Assembly: GCF_900108175.1 (NCBI RefSeq)
Contig: NZ_FNVO01000033.1
Location: forward strand, 1-58,310
DNA length: 58,310 bases
DNA from: Thermomonospora echinospora
GTDB lineage: Bacteria > Actinomycetota > Actinomycetes > Streptosporangiales > Streptosporangiaceae
Reading direction: 5' to 3'
Below, piece by piece: positions 15,991-23,885 of this stretch. Within the stretch, counting starts at the first letter, position 1. The number at the start of each line of letters is the position of its first letter. The notes beneath the pieces were generated by a model. It was given only the letters and a program-made list of their open reading frames with translations, searched no databases and was not told the DNA's origin. The position numbers and the translations under genes were made by a program.

Positions 15991-16677
15991 ATGAGCGCCG
16001 AATCTTCCCACGACGCCGGCCCCTACGTGCCGGAACACGCGGATCTGGCCGCTCTCCGCCGGGCGGCGGCCGGCTGCCGAGGCTGCCCCTTGTACGCCGA
16101 CGCGACACAGACCGTGTTCGGGGAGGGCGAGCCGAGCGCCCAGGTGGTGTTGGTCGGAGAGGGCCCCGGGGACCAGGAGGACCGCACGGGCAGGCCGTTC
16201 GTCGGCCCGGCCGGGCGGCTGCTCGACCAGGCGCTGGAGGAGGCTGGGATCAGGCGGGAGGACGCCTACGTCACCAACGCGGTCAAGCACTTCAAGTTCG
16301 CCAGGACCGCGGGCGGCGGGCGCCGCCGGCCGCAGCCGCCGAGCGCCGCCGAGGTCACCGCCTGCCGGCCGTGGCTGCTGGCTGAGCTACGGCTGATCGA
16401 GCCGGAGGTCGTCGTGGCGCTGGGCGCCGTTGCTGGCAGGGCGCTGCTGGGCTCGGCGTTCCGCGTCACGCAGTACCGCGGCAGGCTGCTGACATGCCCG
16501 CCACCGGAGACGCTGGGCACCCGGCAGGCCGCCCGTATCGCCGAAGAAGGCGGCGAGACGGCCGGGCACATCGTCGCGACGATCCATCCCTCGGCGGTCC
16601 TGCGCAGCGACGACCGCGAGGCGATGTACGCCGGGATGGTGGCCGATCTCAGGGTCGCCGCCCAAGCGCTGGCCTGA
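15991..16677 (+). CDS. UdgX-like uracil-DNA glycosylase lacking the crosslinking His
   Basis: A 228-residue UDG-superfamily protein closest to the UdgX group. Motif A is GEGPGDQED (56-64), and the UdgX-typical KHFKF (99-103) and HPSAVLR near the C-terminus are present. Cysteines for an Fe-S cluster occur in GCRGCPLY (29, 32) and ACRPW (125). UdgX as I know it carries KRRIH after KHFKF, whose His attaches covalently to the abasic sugar. Here the aligned stretch is GRRRPQPP (110-117), with Pro114 at the His position. It may therefore be an ordinary excising glycosylase or an inactive binder. It is divergent from the DtxR gene. Confidence 0.85.
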   Translation: MSAESSHDAGPYVPEHADLAALRRAAAGCRGCPLYADATQTVFGEGEPSAQVVLVGEGPGDQEDRTGRPFVGPAGRLLDQALEEAGIRREDAYVTNAVKHFKFARTAGGGRRRPQPPSAAEVTACRPWLLAELRLIEPEVVVALGAVAGRALLGSAFRVTQYRGRLLTCPPPETLGTRQAARIAEEGGETAGHIVATIHPSAVLRSDDREAMYAGMVADLRVAAQALA

Positions 16678-16746
16678 TCGGGGGCCGCTCTCCGGACGCC
16701 GTTCTCCTCGCCTCCCGGGCCCCCGGGGCACCGGGCCGGACGATCC

Positions 16747-18039
16747 TCACGGCGCCGCGGGCGGCCGGGCGGAGCGGGTGTCGTACCGCAGCAGGGCCGG
16801 AACGCACAGGGACACCACCACGACCAGGACCGCGCAGGCCACACCGCCGCCCACCCAGGACACGGTGGCGCCGGTCATCGCGGCGGTCGCCCCGGCGCGC
16901 AGGTCGCCGAGCCGCGGCCCGCCCGCCACCACGACGACGAAGACGCCCTGCATGCGGCCGCGCATCTCGTCCGGCGCGTACGTCTGCAGCATCGTCTGCC
17001 GGAACACCGCCGAGATCAGGTCGGCCGCCCCGCCGACGGCCAGCAGCAGCACCGCCAGCCACAGGCTGTGGGCCAGCCCGGCGGCGGCCACGGCCACCCC
17101 CCACACGAAGATCGCGGCGACCAGCGCCAGGCCCTGCCGGTGGACGCGCTCGATCCAGCCCGACAGCAGCCCGCCCAGCATCGAGCCGATGGAGATCGCG
17201 GCGAACAGCCAGCCCACCGCCTCCGCCCCGCCGAAGCGGGTCTCGGCCAGTTCGGGGAACAGCGCGCGGGGCATGGCCACGCCCATCGCGATGATGTCCA
17301 CCACGAACGACATCAGCAGCACGGGCTGGGTCGCCAGGTAGCGCAGGCCCTCGGCCACCGAGCGCAGGCCGGGGCTGCCGGTCCGCTCGCCCAGCGGCGG
17401 GATGGGCGGCAGCCGCAGCGCGGCGTACAGCCCGACGGTGAACAGCACCGCGTCCAGGGCGTAGGCGGCCGAGTAGTTCCAGTGGGCCAGGATGTACCCG
17501 GCCGCCAGCGGCCCGGCCAGCATCCCGATCTGGCTGGCGGTGAAGTTGAGGGTGTTGGCGGCGGCCACCCGTTCCTTGTCCACCAGCCGGGGGATGATCG
17601 CGCCGCGGGTGGGCGAGGCCACCGCGAACCCGGAGGCATGCACCGCCACCGTCGCCATGATCAACGCCAGGTTGTGCACGCCCAGCAGCGCCTGGGCCAG
17701 CAGCAGCAACGTGGCCACCCAGGTCACGCAGGAGGCCGCCAGCAGCAGCCGGCGGCGGTCCACATGGTCGGCGACGGCGCCGCCCCACAGGCCGAAGACG
17801 ATCAGCGGCACCAGGTTGACCAGGCCGAGCACCCCGACCCAGAACGAGGAGCCGGTCATGTCGTACACCTGCACCGGCACCGCCACGGCCGTCACCTGGA
17901 AGCCCAGGAACGACACGGCCTGCCCCAGCCAGAGCCGCCGGTAGGCGGCGTGGCCCAGCGGCCGGGTGTCGATGGCCAGCCGCCGCCACCGGCCGGGTGT
18001 CATGACCTTGGAGGGTTTTGAGACCTGTTCGGATGTCAC
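16747..18039 (-). CDS. MFS transporter (EntS-like efflux family)
   Basis: A 430-residue major facilitator protein with about twelve hydrophobic helices. The loop after helix 2 reads WGGAVADHVDRRRLL, the MFS motif-A pattern, and the sequence resembles the MFS_3/enterobactin-exporter group (PRLVDKERVAAANTLNFTASQIGMLAGPLAAGYI). Substrate unknown. The GTG start at 18039 overlaps the TGA of pdxH by four bases (GTGA), so the two genes are probably translationally coupled; an in-frame ATG at 18063 is possible. A loop reads VVVVAGGPRLGDLRAGATAA, a common variant in this group. It converges with the glycosylase gene. Confidence 0.85.
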   Translation of the reverse strand: MTSEQVSKPSKVMTPGRWRRLAIDTRPLGHAAYRRLWLGQAVSFLGFQVTAVAVPVQVYDMTGSSFWVGVLGLVNLVPLIVFGLWGGAVADHVDRRRLLLAASCVTWVATLLLLAQALLGVHNLALIMATVAVHASGFAVASPTRGAIIPRLVDKERVAAANTLNFTASQIGMLAGPLAAGYILAHWNYSAAYALDAVLFTVGLYAALRLPPIPPLGERTGSPGLRSVAEGLRYLATQPVLLMSFVVDIIAMGVAMPRALFPELAETRFGGAEAVGWLFAAISIGSMLGGLLSGWIERVHRQGLALVAAIFVWGVAVAAAGLAHSLWLAVLLLAVGGAADLISAVFRQTMLQTYAPDEMRGRMQGVFVVVVAGGPRLGDLRAGATAAMTGATVSWVGGGVACAVLVVVVSLCVPALLRYDTRSARPPAAP

Positions 18040-18737
18040 GGACAGAGTCTCTCGATGACCCACCGCCCGCTTGGGGCGACCCCTCCCGTTTCCTCCCTGC
18101 GGTAGCGGATGCGGTCGTGCATGCGGTCGGGGCGCCCCTGCCAGAACTCGATCTCCTCGGGGACCACCAGGTAGCCGCCCCAGAAGGGCGGCACGGGCAC
18201 CTCCTCAGCGCCCGCCACGACGGCCGGATCCGGCCATTTTTCGGCCAGTTCGGCGTACCGGGCGTCCAGTTCCTCCCGGGAGCCGACCACCGCCGACTGA
18301 TGACTGGCCCAGGCGCCGACCTGCGAGCCGTACGGCCTGCTCCGGAAGTAGGCGGCGGAGTCCTCCTCCGACAGCCGGCGCACCGGACCGGTCACCCTGA
18401 CCTGCCGGTGGATCGCGTGCCAGGGAAACACCAGCGCGGCACGGGGGTTGGCGGCCAGCTCTCGTCCCTTACGCGAAGTGTGGTTGGTGAAGAACCGGAA
18501 TCCATCGATTCCGTACCCTTTGAGGAGAACGAGCCGTGCGCTGGGCACCGCGTCGGCCGAGGCGGTGGCCAGGACCATCGCGTTGGGCTCGGGCAGACCG
18601 GCCGCCAGCGCGTCGGTGAACCACGCGGCGAACAGGTCGACCGGCTCGCCGGGCAGGTCGCCGGGAAAGGAGGAACGGACCGTCCCGTTGCCCTCGTAGG
18701 CGCTGCGGAGACGGGCCGGATCAGGGTTGTGCTGCAC
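18036..18737 (-). CDS. pdxH: Pyridoxine/pyridoxamine 5'-phosphate oxidase
   Basis: A 233-residue FMN enzyme oxidising PNP or PMP to pyridoxal 5'-phosphate. Landmarks: LPEPNAMVLATASADAVPSARLVLLKGYGIDGFRFFTNHTSRKG (FMN phosphate contacts), RQVRVTGPVRRLSEEDSAAYFRSRP, GAWASHQSAVV and the C-terminal IEFWQGRPDRMHDRIRYRRE...WVIERLCP, all typical of PdxH. GTG 18737 gives the usual length; a longer ATG version (18815) adds 26 residues without homology. PLP is the cofactor of SerC, encoded elsewhere in the window. It is divergent from citrate synthase and coupled to the downstream MFS gene. Confidence 0.93.
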   Translation of the reverse strand: MQHNPDPARLRSAYEGNGTVRSSFPGDLPGEPVDLFAAWFTDALAAGLPEPNAMVLATASADAVPSARLVLLKGYGIDGFRFFTNHTSRKGRELAANPRAALVFPWHAIHRQVRVTGPVRRLSEEDSAAYFRSRPYGSQVGAWASHQSAVVGSREELDARYAELAEKWPDPAVVAGAEEVPVPPFWGGYLVVPEEIEFWQGRPDRMHDRIRYRREETGGVAPSGRWVIERLCP

Positions 18738-18863
18738 AGTGGCAGAGCCTCTCACCTGGGCGTTGTGCGTCTTGTGGGGACCTGGGTACTGAGCGGTAAT
18801 GACGACAGGGTTCAATGAACCAACACCGCCTTATCACTCTTGGGGACGAAAGGCAGGACGAAC

Positions 18864-19976
18864 ATGTCCGACTTCAAACCCGGTCTTGAGGGGGTCGTGG
18901 CCTTCGAGACCGAGATCGCGGAACCGGACAAGGAGGGCGGCGCCCTGCGCTACCGGGGCGTCGACATCGAGGAACTCGTCGGCCGCGTCTCCTTCGGCGA
19001 CGCGTGGGGCCTGCTGGTGGACGACGGCTTCGACCCGGGGCTGGCCCCAGCGGACCCGCACGTGCTGCCGTCCCGCTCTGGCGACGTCCGGGTGGACGTG
19101 CAGGGCGCGCTGCCGGCCCTGGCCACCGCCTACGGTATGCGGCCGCTGCTGGACATCAGCGACGAGGAGGCCCGCAACGACCTGGCCCGCGTCTCGGCGC
19201 TGGCGCTGTCGTTCGCGGCCCAGTCCGCCCGCGGCATCGACCTGCCGATGGTCCCGCAGCAGCGGGTCGACGAGGGCCGTACGATCACCGAGCGTTTCAT
19301 GATCCAGTGGCGCGGCGAGCCCGACCCCCGCCATGTCAAGGCCATCGACGCCTACTGGGTCTCGGCCGCCGAGCACGGCATGAACGCCTCCACCTTCACC
19401 GCCCGCGTCATCGCCTCCACCGGCGCCGACGTGGCCGCCAGCATCTCCGGCGCGATCGGCGCCATGTCCGGCCCGCTGCACGGCGGCGCGCCCGCCCGGG
19501 TACTGCCGATGATCGAGGAGGTGGAGCGCACCGGCGACGCCCGCAAGGTGGTCACCGACATCCTCGACGGCGGCGGCCGGCTGATGGGCTTCGGCCACCG
19601 CGTCTACCGGGCCGAGGACCCCCGCGCCCGGGTGCTGCGCCGCACCGCCAAGGAGCTGGGCGCCGCCCGCTTCGAGGCCGCCAAGGCCCTGGAGGACGCC
19701 GCGCTGTCCATCCTGCGCGAGCGCCGCCCCGACCGGGCCATCGAGACCAACGTCGAGTTCTGGGCCGCGGTCATGCTGGACCTCGCCGAGGTCCCGCCCG
19801 CGATGATGCCCGCCATGTTCACCTGCGGCCGTACCGCCGGCTGGGCGGCCCACATCCTGGAGCAGAAGCGCACCGGCCGCCTGGTCCGCCCCAGCGCCCG
19901 CTACGTCGGCCCCGGCTCCCGCCCCATCACCGAGGTCGCCGGCGCCGACGACGCCCTCAAGCGCAACGCCGACTGA
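18864..19976 (+). CDS. citA: Citrate synthase (CitA type)
   Basis: A 370-residue enzyme condensing acetyl-CoA and oxaloacetate at the entry of the TCA cycle. It is short, as in the actinobacterial second citrate synthase. Catalytic landmarks: GPLHGGAP (His), GFGHRVYRAEDPRARVLRR (His and Arg) and ETNVEFWAAVMLD. In that last motif most citrate synthases have Asp (NVDF) where this protein has Glu. AGGCAGGACG precedes ATG 18864 at good distance; an upstream in-frame ATG at 18840 is less likely. The intergenic region with pdxH (about 126 bp) should contain both promoters. Confidence 0.92.
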   Translation: MSDFKPGLEGVVAFETEIAEPDKEGGALRYRGVDIEELVGRVSFGDAWGLLVDDGFDPGLAPADPHVLPSRSGDVRVDVQGALPALATAYGMRPLLDISDEEARNDLARVSALALSFAAQSARGIDLPMVPQQRVDEGRTITERFMIQWRGEPDPRHVKAIDAYWVSAAEHGMNASTFTARVIASTGADVAASISGAIGAMSGPLHGGAPARVLPMIEEVERTGDARKVVTDILDGGGRLMGFGHRVYRAEDPRARVLRRTAKELGAARFEAAKALEDAALSILRERRPDRAIETNVEFWAAVMLDLAEVPPAMMPAMFTCGRTAGWAAHILEQKRTGRLVRPSARYVGPGSRPITEVAGADDALKRNAD

Positions 19977-20058
19977 CCCGCCGTTCCGCGGAACGCCCCC
20001 CGGCCCCCGCGGAACGGGCCGGGCGATCCCCCGTCGTCCGGCCCGGACATCCGATCCG

Positions 20059-21237
20059 TCATGGCGGCCCGCCGGTGCTCGACCGGCGGGCCTCGCCATG
20101 CGACGGCACCCCGGCCTCGCCATGCGGTGGAGCCCCGGCCGGTTCGAGGCCGGGCATCAGCAGGTCCTCCACGGGCGGCGCGGCGAACACCTCCGCCACC
20201 CGGGCGCGCAGCCGGGCCCGCCGGTCCGGGTCCGCCAGGCCGTCGAGAACCGCGAGCAACTCCCCGGTGTCCCGCGCGGCCGGCACCAGCCCGGCCCGCG
20301 CCATCCGGCGGACCCCGTCCCGCCCGTGCCCGGCGATCGGCCGGTGGGAGACCACCGGCAGCCCGGCCGCCAGCGCCTCCAGGCAGGTCAGCCCGGCGGC
20401 GTTGTCGACCAGCGCATACGCGGCGGCCATCAGTTCCGGCAGGTCGGTCCGCCAACCCAGCGCGTCCAGGCCCGCCCCCGCCAGCCGGTCCCGCAGCGCC
20501 TCGTTGCGCCCGCACAGCACGATCGGCATGTAGCGGCCGGAGCCGGCCAGCGCACGAGCGGTCTCCTCGACCTCGCCCACTCCCCACGCGCCCGCCGCCA
20601 CCAGCACCGGCCGTGTGCCGTCCCGGCCGCGGACCGGCCGGGCGGGAACGGGCGCCGCGCGCCGGAACTCCGGCCGGACCACCGGCGCGTACCGGCGGGC
20701 CGGACGGCCGGTCGCCGCCGACACCGCCCGTGTCACGGCCGGATCCAGGCACAGGTACCGGTCGTTGCCGGGGTGCAGCCACATCCGGTGCACCGCGAAG
20801 TCGGTGATCAGCACGGTGCTCGGCACGGTGAGCCCGCCCCGTGCCCGTGACAGCCCGGTAACCTGCGCCGCCAGATGGAAGGTAGAGATCACCTCGGTGC
20901 ACGGCCCGGCTCGCCGCAGCCGCCGGGCCGCCAGGGCGGCCAGCGGCCCCGCCCCGGGCGACCGCGCGGACAGGAAGAACCTCCGGTAGATCAGCTCGTA
21001 CAGCCACGGGCAGGCCCGCACCGTCCAGCGGTACCAGCCGCGCAGGACCCGGCCCAGCCCGAGGGGCAGCAGGTCGAGCACGTCCACGACCCGGGCCTCG
21101 GCCCCGGCCGCGGCCAGCCGGCGGGCCAGCTCCACGGCCACCCCGTCGTGGCCCGCCCCCATGCCCGCGCTGAGGATGAGGAAACGCCGTCCCCGGTCCC
21201 CGGCCCGGGCGCCGTCGTCACACAGACTCGATGTCAT
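20059..21237 (-). CDS. Glycosyltransferase of the MGDG-synthase/MurG fold
   Basis: A 392-residue GT-B glycosyltransferase. The N-terminal motif FLILSAGMGAGHDGVAVELARRL matches the monogalactosyldiacylglycerol synthase domain, and the C-terminal half has VLVAAGAWGVGEVEETARAL and DNAAGLTCLEALAAGLPVVSHRPIAGHG, the nucleotide-sugar site. It probably glycosylates a lipid acceptor at the inner membrane face. The C-terminus is a short repeat (PPHGEAGVPSHGEA) encoded by two near-identical 22-bp units around 20090-20140. Its ATG (21235-21237) overlaps the divergent ATG of the deacetylase gene. A GGCAGG lies upstream at ribosome-site distance. The pairing suggests a joint role in a cell-envelope glycolipid or glycan. 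Confidence 0.8.
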   Translation of the reverse strand: MTSSLCDDGARAGDRGRRFLILSAGMGAGHDGVAVELARRLAAAGAEARVVDVLDLLPLGLGRVLRGWYRWTVRACPWLYELIYRRFFLSARSPGAGPLAALAARRLRRAGPCTEVISTFHLAAQVTGLSRARGGLTVPSTVLITDFAVHRMWLHPGNDRYLCLDPAVTRAVSAATGRPARRYAPVVRPEFRRAAPVPARPVRGRDGTRPVLVAAGAWGVGEVEETARALAGSGRYMPIVLCGRNEALRDRLAGAGLDALGWRTDLPELMAAAYALVDNAAGLTCLEALAAGLPVVSHRPIAGHGRDGVRRMARAGLVPAARDTGELLAVLDGLADPDRRARLRARVAEVFAAPPVEDLLMPGLEPAGAPPHGEAGVPSHGEARRSSTGGPP

Positions 21238-21955
21238 GAATCGCCTGCCCGTCGCCGTCGGCCTCGCCGGGCTCGCGCTGGCCCACGCGGGGCCGGCCGC
21301 GACCTGGCTGCCGTCCGTCCGCCGGCGGCTGCCGGCGCTGGCCGGGGTGGGCCGCCCCGATCACGTCGCCCTGACCTTCGACGACGGGCCCGATCCGCAC
21401 TCGACGCCACGGTTCCTGGACGCCTTGGCGCGGTCGGGCCGGCAGGCCACCTTCTTCGTCCTCGGGGAGATGCTGCACCGCCACCCGGAGCAGGCCCGGC
21501 GCCTCACCGCCGCGGGCCACGAGCTCGGGGTGCACGGCTGGCGGCACCACAACGCCCTGGTCACCGCGCCAGGCCGGGTGACGGCCGACCTGCGGCGGGC
21601 CGTCGGCCTCGTCACCGCGCTCACCGGCGCCCGCCCGGTCTGGTACCGGCCGCCGTACGGGGTGCTGAGCGCCGAGGCCCTGCTGGCCGCCCGCGCCCTC
21701 GGGCTGCGGCCGGTGCTGTGGACCGCCTGGGGCAGGGACTGGACCGCCGAGGCCACCCCCGCATCCGTGCTGGCCGCCCTGCGCCCGGATCTGCGCGGCG
21801 GGGCGACCGTGCTGCTGCATGACTCCGACTGCACCTCGTCCCCCGGCTCCTGGCGGTCGGCGCTCGGCGCTCTGCCGGATCTGATCGGGCAGTGCCGAGC
21901 CATAGGGCTGGACGTGGGCCCGCTGCGCGACCACGGAGTCGGCCGGGCCCGGTGA
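21236..21955 (+). CDS. Polysaccharide deacetylase (NodB domain), membrane-anchored
   Basis: A 239-residue protein. An N-terminal hydrophobic helix (LPVAVGLAGLALAHAGPAATWL) acts as a signal or anchor, followed by a NodB domain. Metal and catalytic motifs: LTFDDGPDPH (catalytic Asp and metal Asp), HGWRHHN (the H-x3-H metal ligands), RPPYG and VLLHDSD. It should remove N- or O-acetyl groups from an extracytoplasmic glycan. ATG 21236 was chosen because the upstream frame lies inside the divergent glycosyltransferase gene; the two ATGs share bases in CATG. No ribosome site is visible upstream. Confidence 0.85.
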   Translation: MNRLPVAVGLAGLALAHAGPAATWLPSVRRRLPALAGVGRPDHVALTFDDGPDPHSTPRFLDALARSGRQATFFVLGEMLHRHPEQARRLTAAGHELGVHGWRHHNALVTAPGRVTADLRRAVGLVTALTGARPVWYRPPYGVLSAEALLAARALGLRPVLWTAWGRDWTAEATPASVLAALRPDLRGGATVLLHDSDCTSSPGSWRSALGALPDLIGQCRAIGLDVGPLRDHGVGRAR

Positions 21956-22088
21956 TCCCTCCCCCGGCCATCCGTTCCCGGGGGCGCCGAACGGCAAACG
22001 GGGCCGTCCGGCGGCCACCGGTTCACCACGAAAGGCCAGGTCGGCGAATGTGGGATGTGCCGCGGCCATGGCGGGTAAGGCGGATCGC

Positions 22089-22991
22089 ATGGACATCGCG
22101 GGACACGCGGTGGGCATCATCATCACCTTGATGGCCGCCTGCCTGCTGGGCATCGGCTTCGTCTGCCAGCAGCACGCCGCCTACCAGGAGCCGCTGCGGG
22201 AGGTCCTGCACATCGAGCTGATCCTGCATCTGATCCGCAAGCCGGTGTGGCTGCTCGGCATCGCCCTGATGATCGGCGGGCAGGTGCTGAGCACGGTGGC
22301 GTTCTCGATGTCCGGCGTGACCGCGGTCGAGCCACTGCTGGCCATGACCCTGGTGTTCGCGCTGGTCTTCGCCCACCTCATCTACCGGGAGAGCTTCACC
22401 CTGGCGGCCTGGTGCGGGGCGGTCCTGGTCTGCGCCGGGGTCTCCACGTTCCTGCTGTTCGGGCAGCCGCACGACGGCGCCCGGGTGCCGGAGGCCTCGC
22501 TGCGCTGGCTGGCGGCCGGCCTCGTGGTGATGGCGGCGGCGACGCTGGTCGCGCTCGGCCGGCGGCTCCGCCTCATCCCCCGGGCGATCCTGTTCGCCTC
22601 GGCGGCCGGGATGCTCTACGGCGTGCAGGACGTGCTGACCCGCGCCTCGCTGGAGATCGCCGGGCGGGGCCTGGGCGCTCTGTTCGTCACCTGGCACCCC
22701 TACGCCCTGGTCGCGGTGGGCGCCACCGGCCTGCTGCTCGCGCAGAGCGCCTTCGACATGGCCCCGCTGCAGGTGTCGCTGCCGGCGAGCACCGCGGCCG
22801 GACCCGTCACCGGGATCGTGCTGGCGGTCGTCATCTTCTCCGAACGGCTGGTCGTCACCCCGGTGGCCCTGACCGCCGAGATCCTGGGGCTCATCGCGAT
22901 GGTGACGGGCATCCTCGTGCTCGGCCGCTCGCCCATCCTCACCAAGAAGAAGACCGAGGTGGCCGCGGGTTCGGAGGCCCGCCTGCCATGA
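22089..22991 (+). CDS. DMT-superfamily permease, first of a coupled pair
   Basis: A 300-residue protein with nine or ten hydrophobic helices in two EamA-like halves. Examples are IIITLMAACLLGIGFVCQQHAAY, LLGIALMIGGQVLSTVAFSMSGVTAVEPLLAM and the C-terminal AEILGLIAMVTGILVLG. The LSTVAFSMSGVTAVEPLL block is repeated in the second half as DMAPLQVSLPASTAAGP, the mirrored DMT arrangement. It resembles NIPA/DMT-type transporters; substrate unknown. ATG 22089 follows AAGGCGGA; upstream in-frame ATGs at 22050 and 22068 are possible. Its TGA overlaps the next ATG (ATGA), so the two permeases are probably made together as a heterodimer. Confidence 0.8.
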   Translation: MDIAGHAVGIIITLMAACLLGIGFVCQQHAAYQEPLREVLHIELILHLIRKPVWLLGIALMIGGQVLSTVAFSMSGVTAVEPLLAMTLVFALVFAHLIYRESFTLAAWCGAVLVCAGVSTFLLFGQPHDGARVPEASLRWLAAGLVVMAAATLVALGRRLRLIPRAILFASAAGMLYGVQDVLTRASLEIAGRGLGALFVTWHPYALVAVGATGLLLAQSAFDMAPLQVSLPASTAAGPVTGIVLAVVIFSERLVVTPVALTAEILGLIAMVTGILVLGRSPILTKKKTEVAAGSEARLP

Positions 22992-23845
22992 TCGCGGTCC
23001 TGCTGGCGCTGGTCGCCTCCCTCTGCAACGCGACGGCCTCGGTGCTGCAGCGGCGCGGGACGCTGGCGGTCCCGGAAGGCGCGGGCCCGCTGCTGTTCGC
23101 CCGGACGCTGCTGCGCCGGCCGGTCTGGCTGGCCGGGATCGCCGCGCTGATCGGCGGCTTCGTGCTCCAGGCCGCCGCGCTGGGGTTCGGCGGACTGTCC
23201 CTGGTGGAGCCGCTGCTGGTGATGGAGCTGCCGTTCACGATGCTGATCATCGCCCTGTTCTTCAGGGCGCGACTGTCGGCGCAGACCTGGCTGGCCACCG
23301 TCGCCATGACGGCGGGCCTGGCCGGTCTGCTGGTCGCCGCCGCTCCGGGCGCCGGGATCTCGGCGCCCGCCACGGCCGACTGGGTGCTCGCCGCGCTGGG
23401 CGTCGCCTGCGCGATCGCGGCGATGCTCGTGGCGGCGTGGCTGGTCCGCGGCAGCCGCCGGACCGTGCTGCTGGGCGCCGCCACCGGGGTCGGCTTCGCC
23501 TTCACCGCCGCCCTGATGAAGGGCAGCACCGGCATCCTGAAGTCGGACCCGGTCCAGGCGCTGACCTCCTGGCAGCCCTACGCGATGGTGGCCACCGGGC
23601 TGTTCAGCCTGATGCTGCTCCAGGTCACGTTGCACAGCGGGACCCTGGTGGCGGCGCAGCCGCCGCTGACCATCATCGACCCGGTGGCGAGCATCATCCT
23701 GGGCGCGCTGCTGTTCGACGAGCCCATCCGTGCGGGTCCGTGGATCGCCCTGGAACTCGTGGGCGTCGGGCTGATCGTGTACGGGGCCATCGAGATCTCC
23801 AGGACCCCGGCCTTCCACGGCGCGGCCGTCCCCCTCGCGGAGTGA
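22988..23845 (+). CDS. DMT-superfamily permease, second of a coupled pair
   Basis: A 285-residue protein with nine or ten helices, homologous to the preceding gene product. Helix blocks: MIAVLLALVASLCNATASVLQRRG, IAALIGGFVLQAAALGFGGLSLVEPLLVMELPFTMLII, LAALGVACAIAAMLVAAWLV, and the C-terminal ELVGVGLIVYGAIEIS. The shared pattern LSLVEPLL/AVEPLL indicates a duplication. It starts inside the stop codon of its partner. The tail (RTPAFHGAAVPLAE) is cytoplasmic. The pair probably forms one transporter, an inference from coupling and homology. Confidence 0.8.
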   Translation: MIAVLLALVASLCNATASVLQRRGTLAVPEGAGPLLFARTLLRRPVWLAGIAALIGGFVLQAAALGFGGLSLVEPLLVMELPFTMLIIALFFRARLSAQTWLATVAMTAGLAGLLVAAAPGAGISAPATADWVLAALGVACAIAAMLVAAWLVRGSRRTVLLGAATGVGFAFTAALMKGSTGILKSDPVQALTSWQPYAMVATGLFSLMLLQVTLHSGTLVAAQPPLTIIDPVASIILGALLFDEPIRAGPWIALELVGVGLIVYGAIEISRTPAFHGAAVPLAE

Positions 23846-23849
23846 GCGC

Positions 23850-23885
23850 GCCCGGCCGTACCCGGTCAGCGGGTTCCGGCCGGGC
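23850..23885. terminator. Strong hairpin between convergent genes, containing a stop codon
   Basis: GCCCGGCCG (23850-23858) pairs with CGGCCGGGC (23877-23885), and ACCC with GGGT inside, leaving a seven-base loop. The TGA of the minus-strand gene (23866-23868) lies in that loop. The DMT gene ends only 5 bp to the left, so one compact hairpin serves both genes. Confidence 0.65.

Noticed and set aside
19982-19995. Palindrome CGTTCCGCGGAACG after citrate synthase as a regulatory site
   Set aside because: It lies between convergent gene ends, where a weak terminator or chance palindrome is more likely than an operator.
20090-20140. Short tandem repeat as a mobile-element or phase-variation signal
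   Set aside because: Two 22-bp units only, in frame at the 3' end of the glycosyltransferase gene; a harmless C-terminal duplication is the simplest reading.
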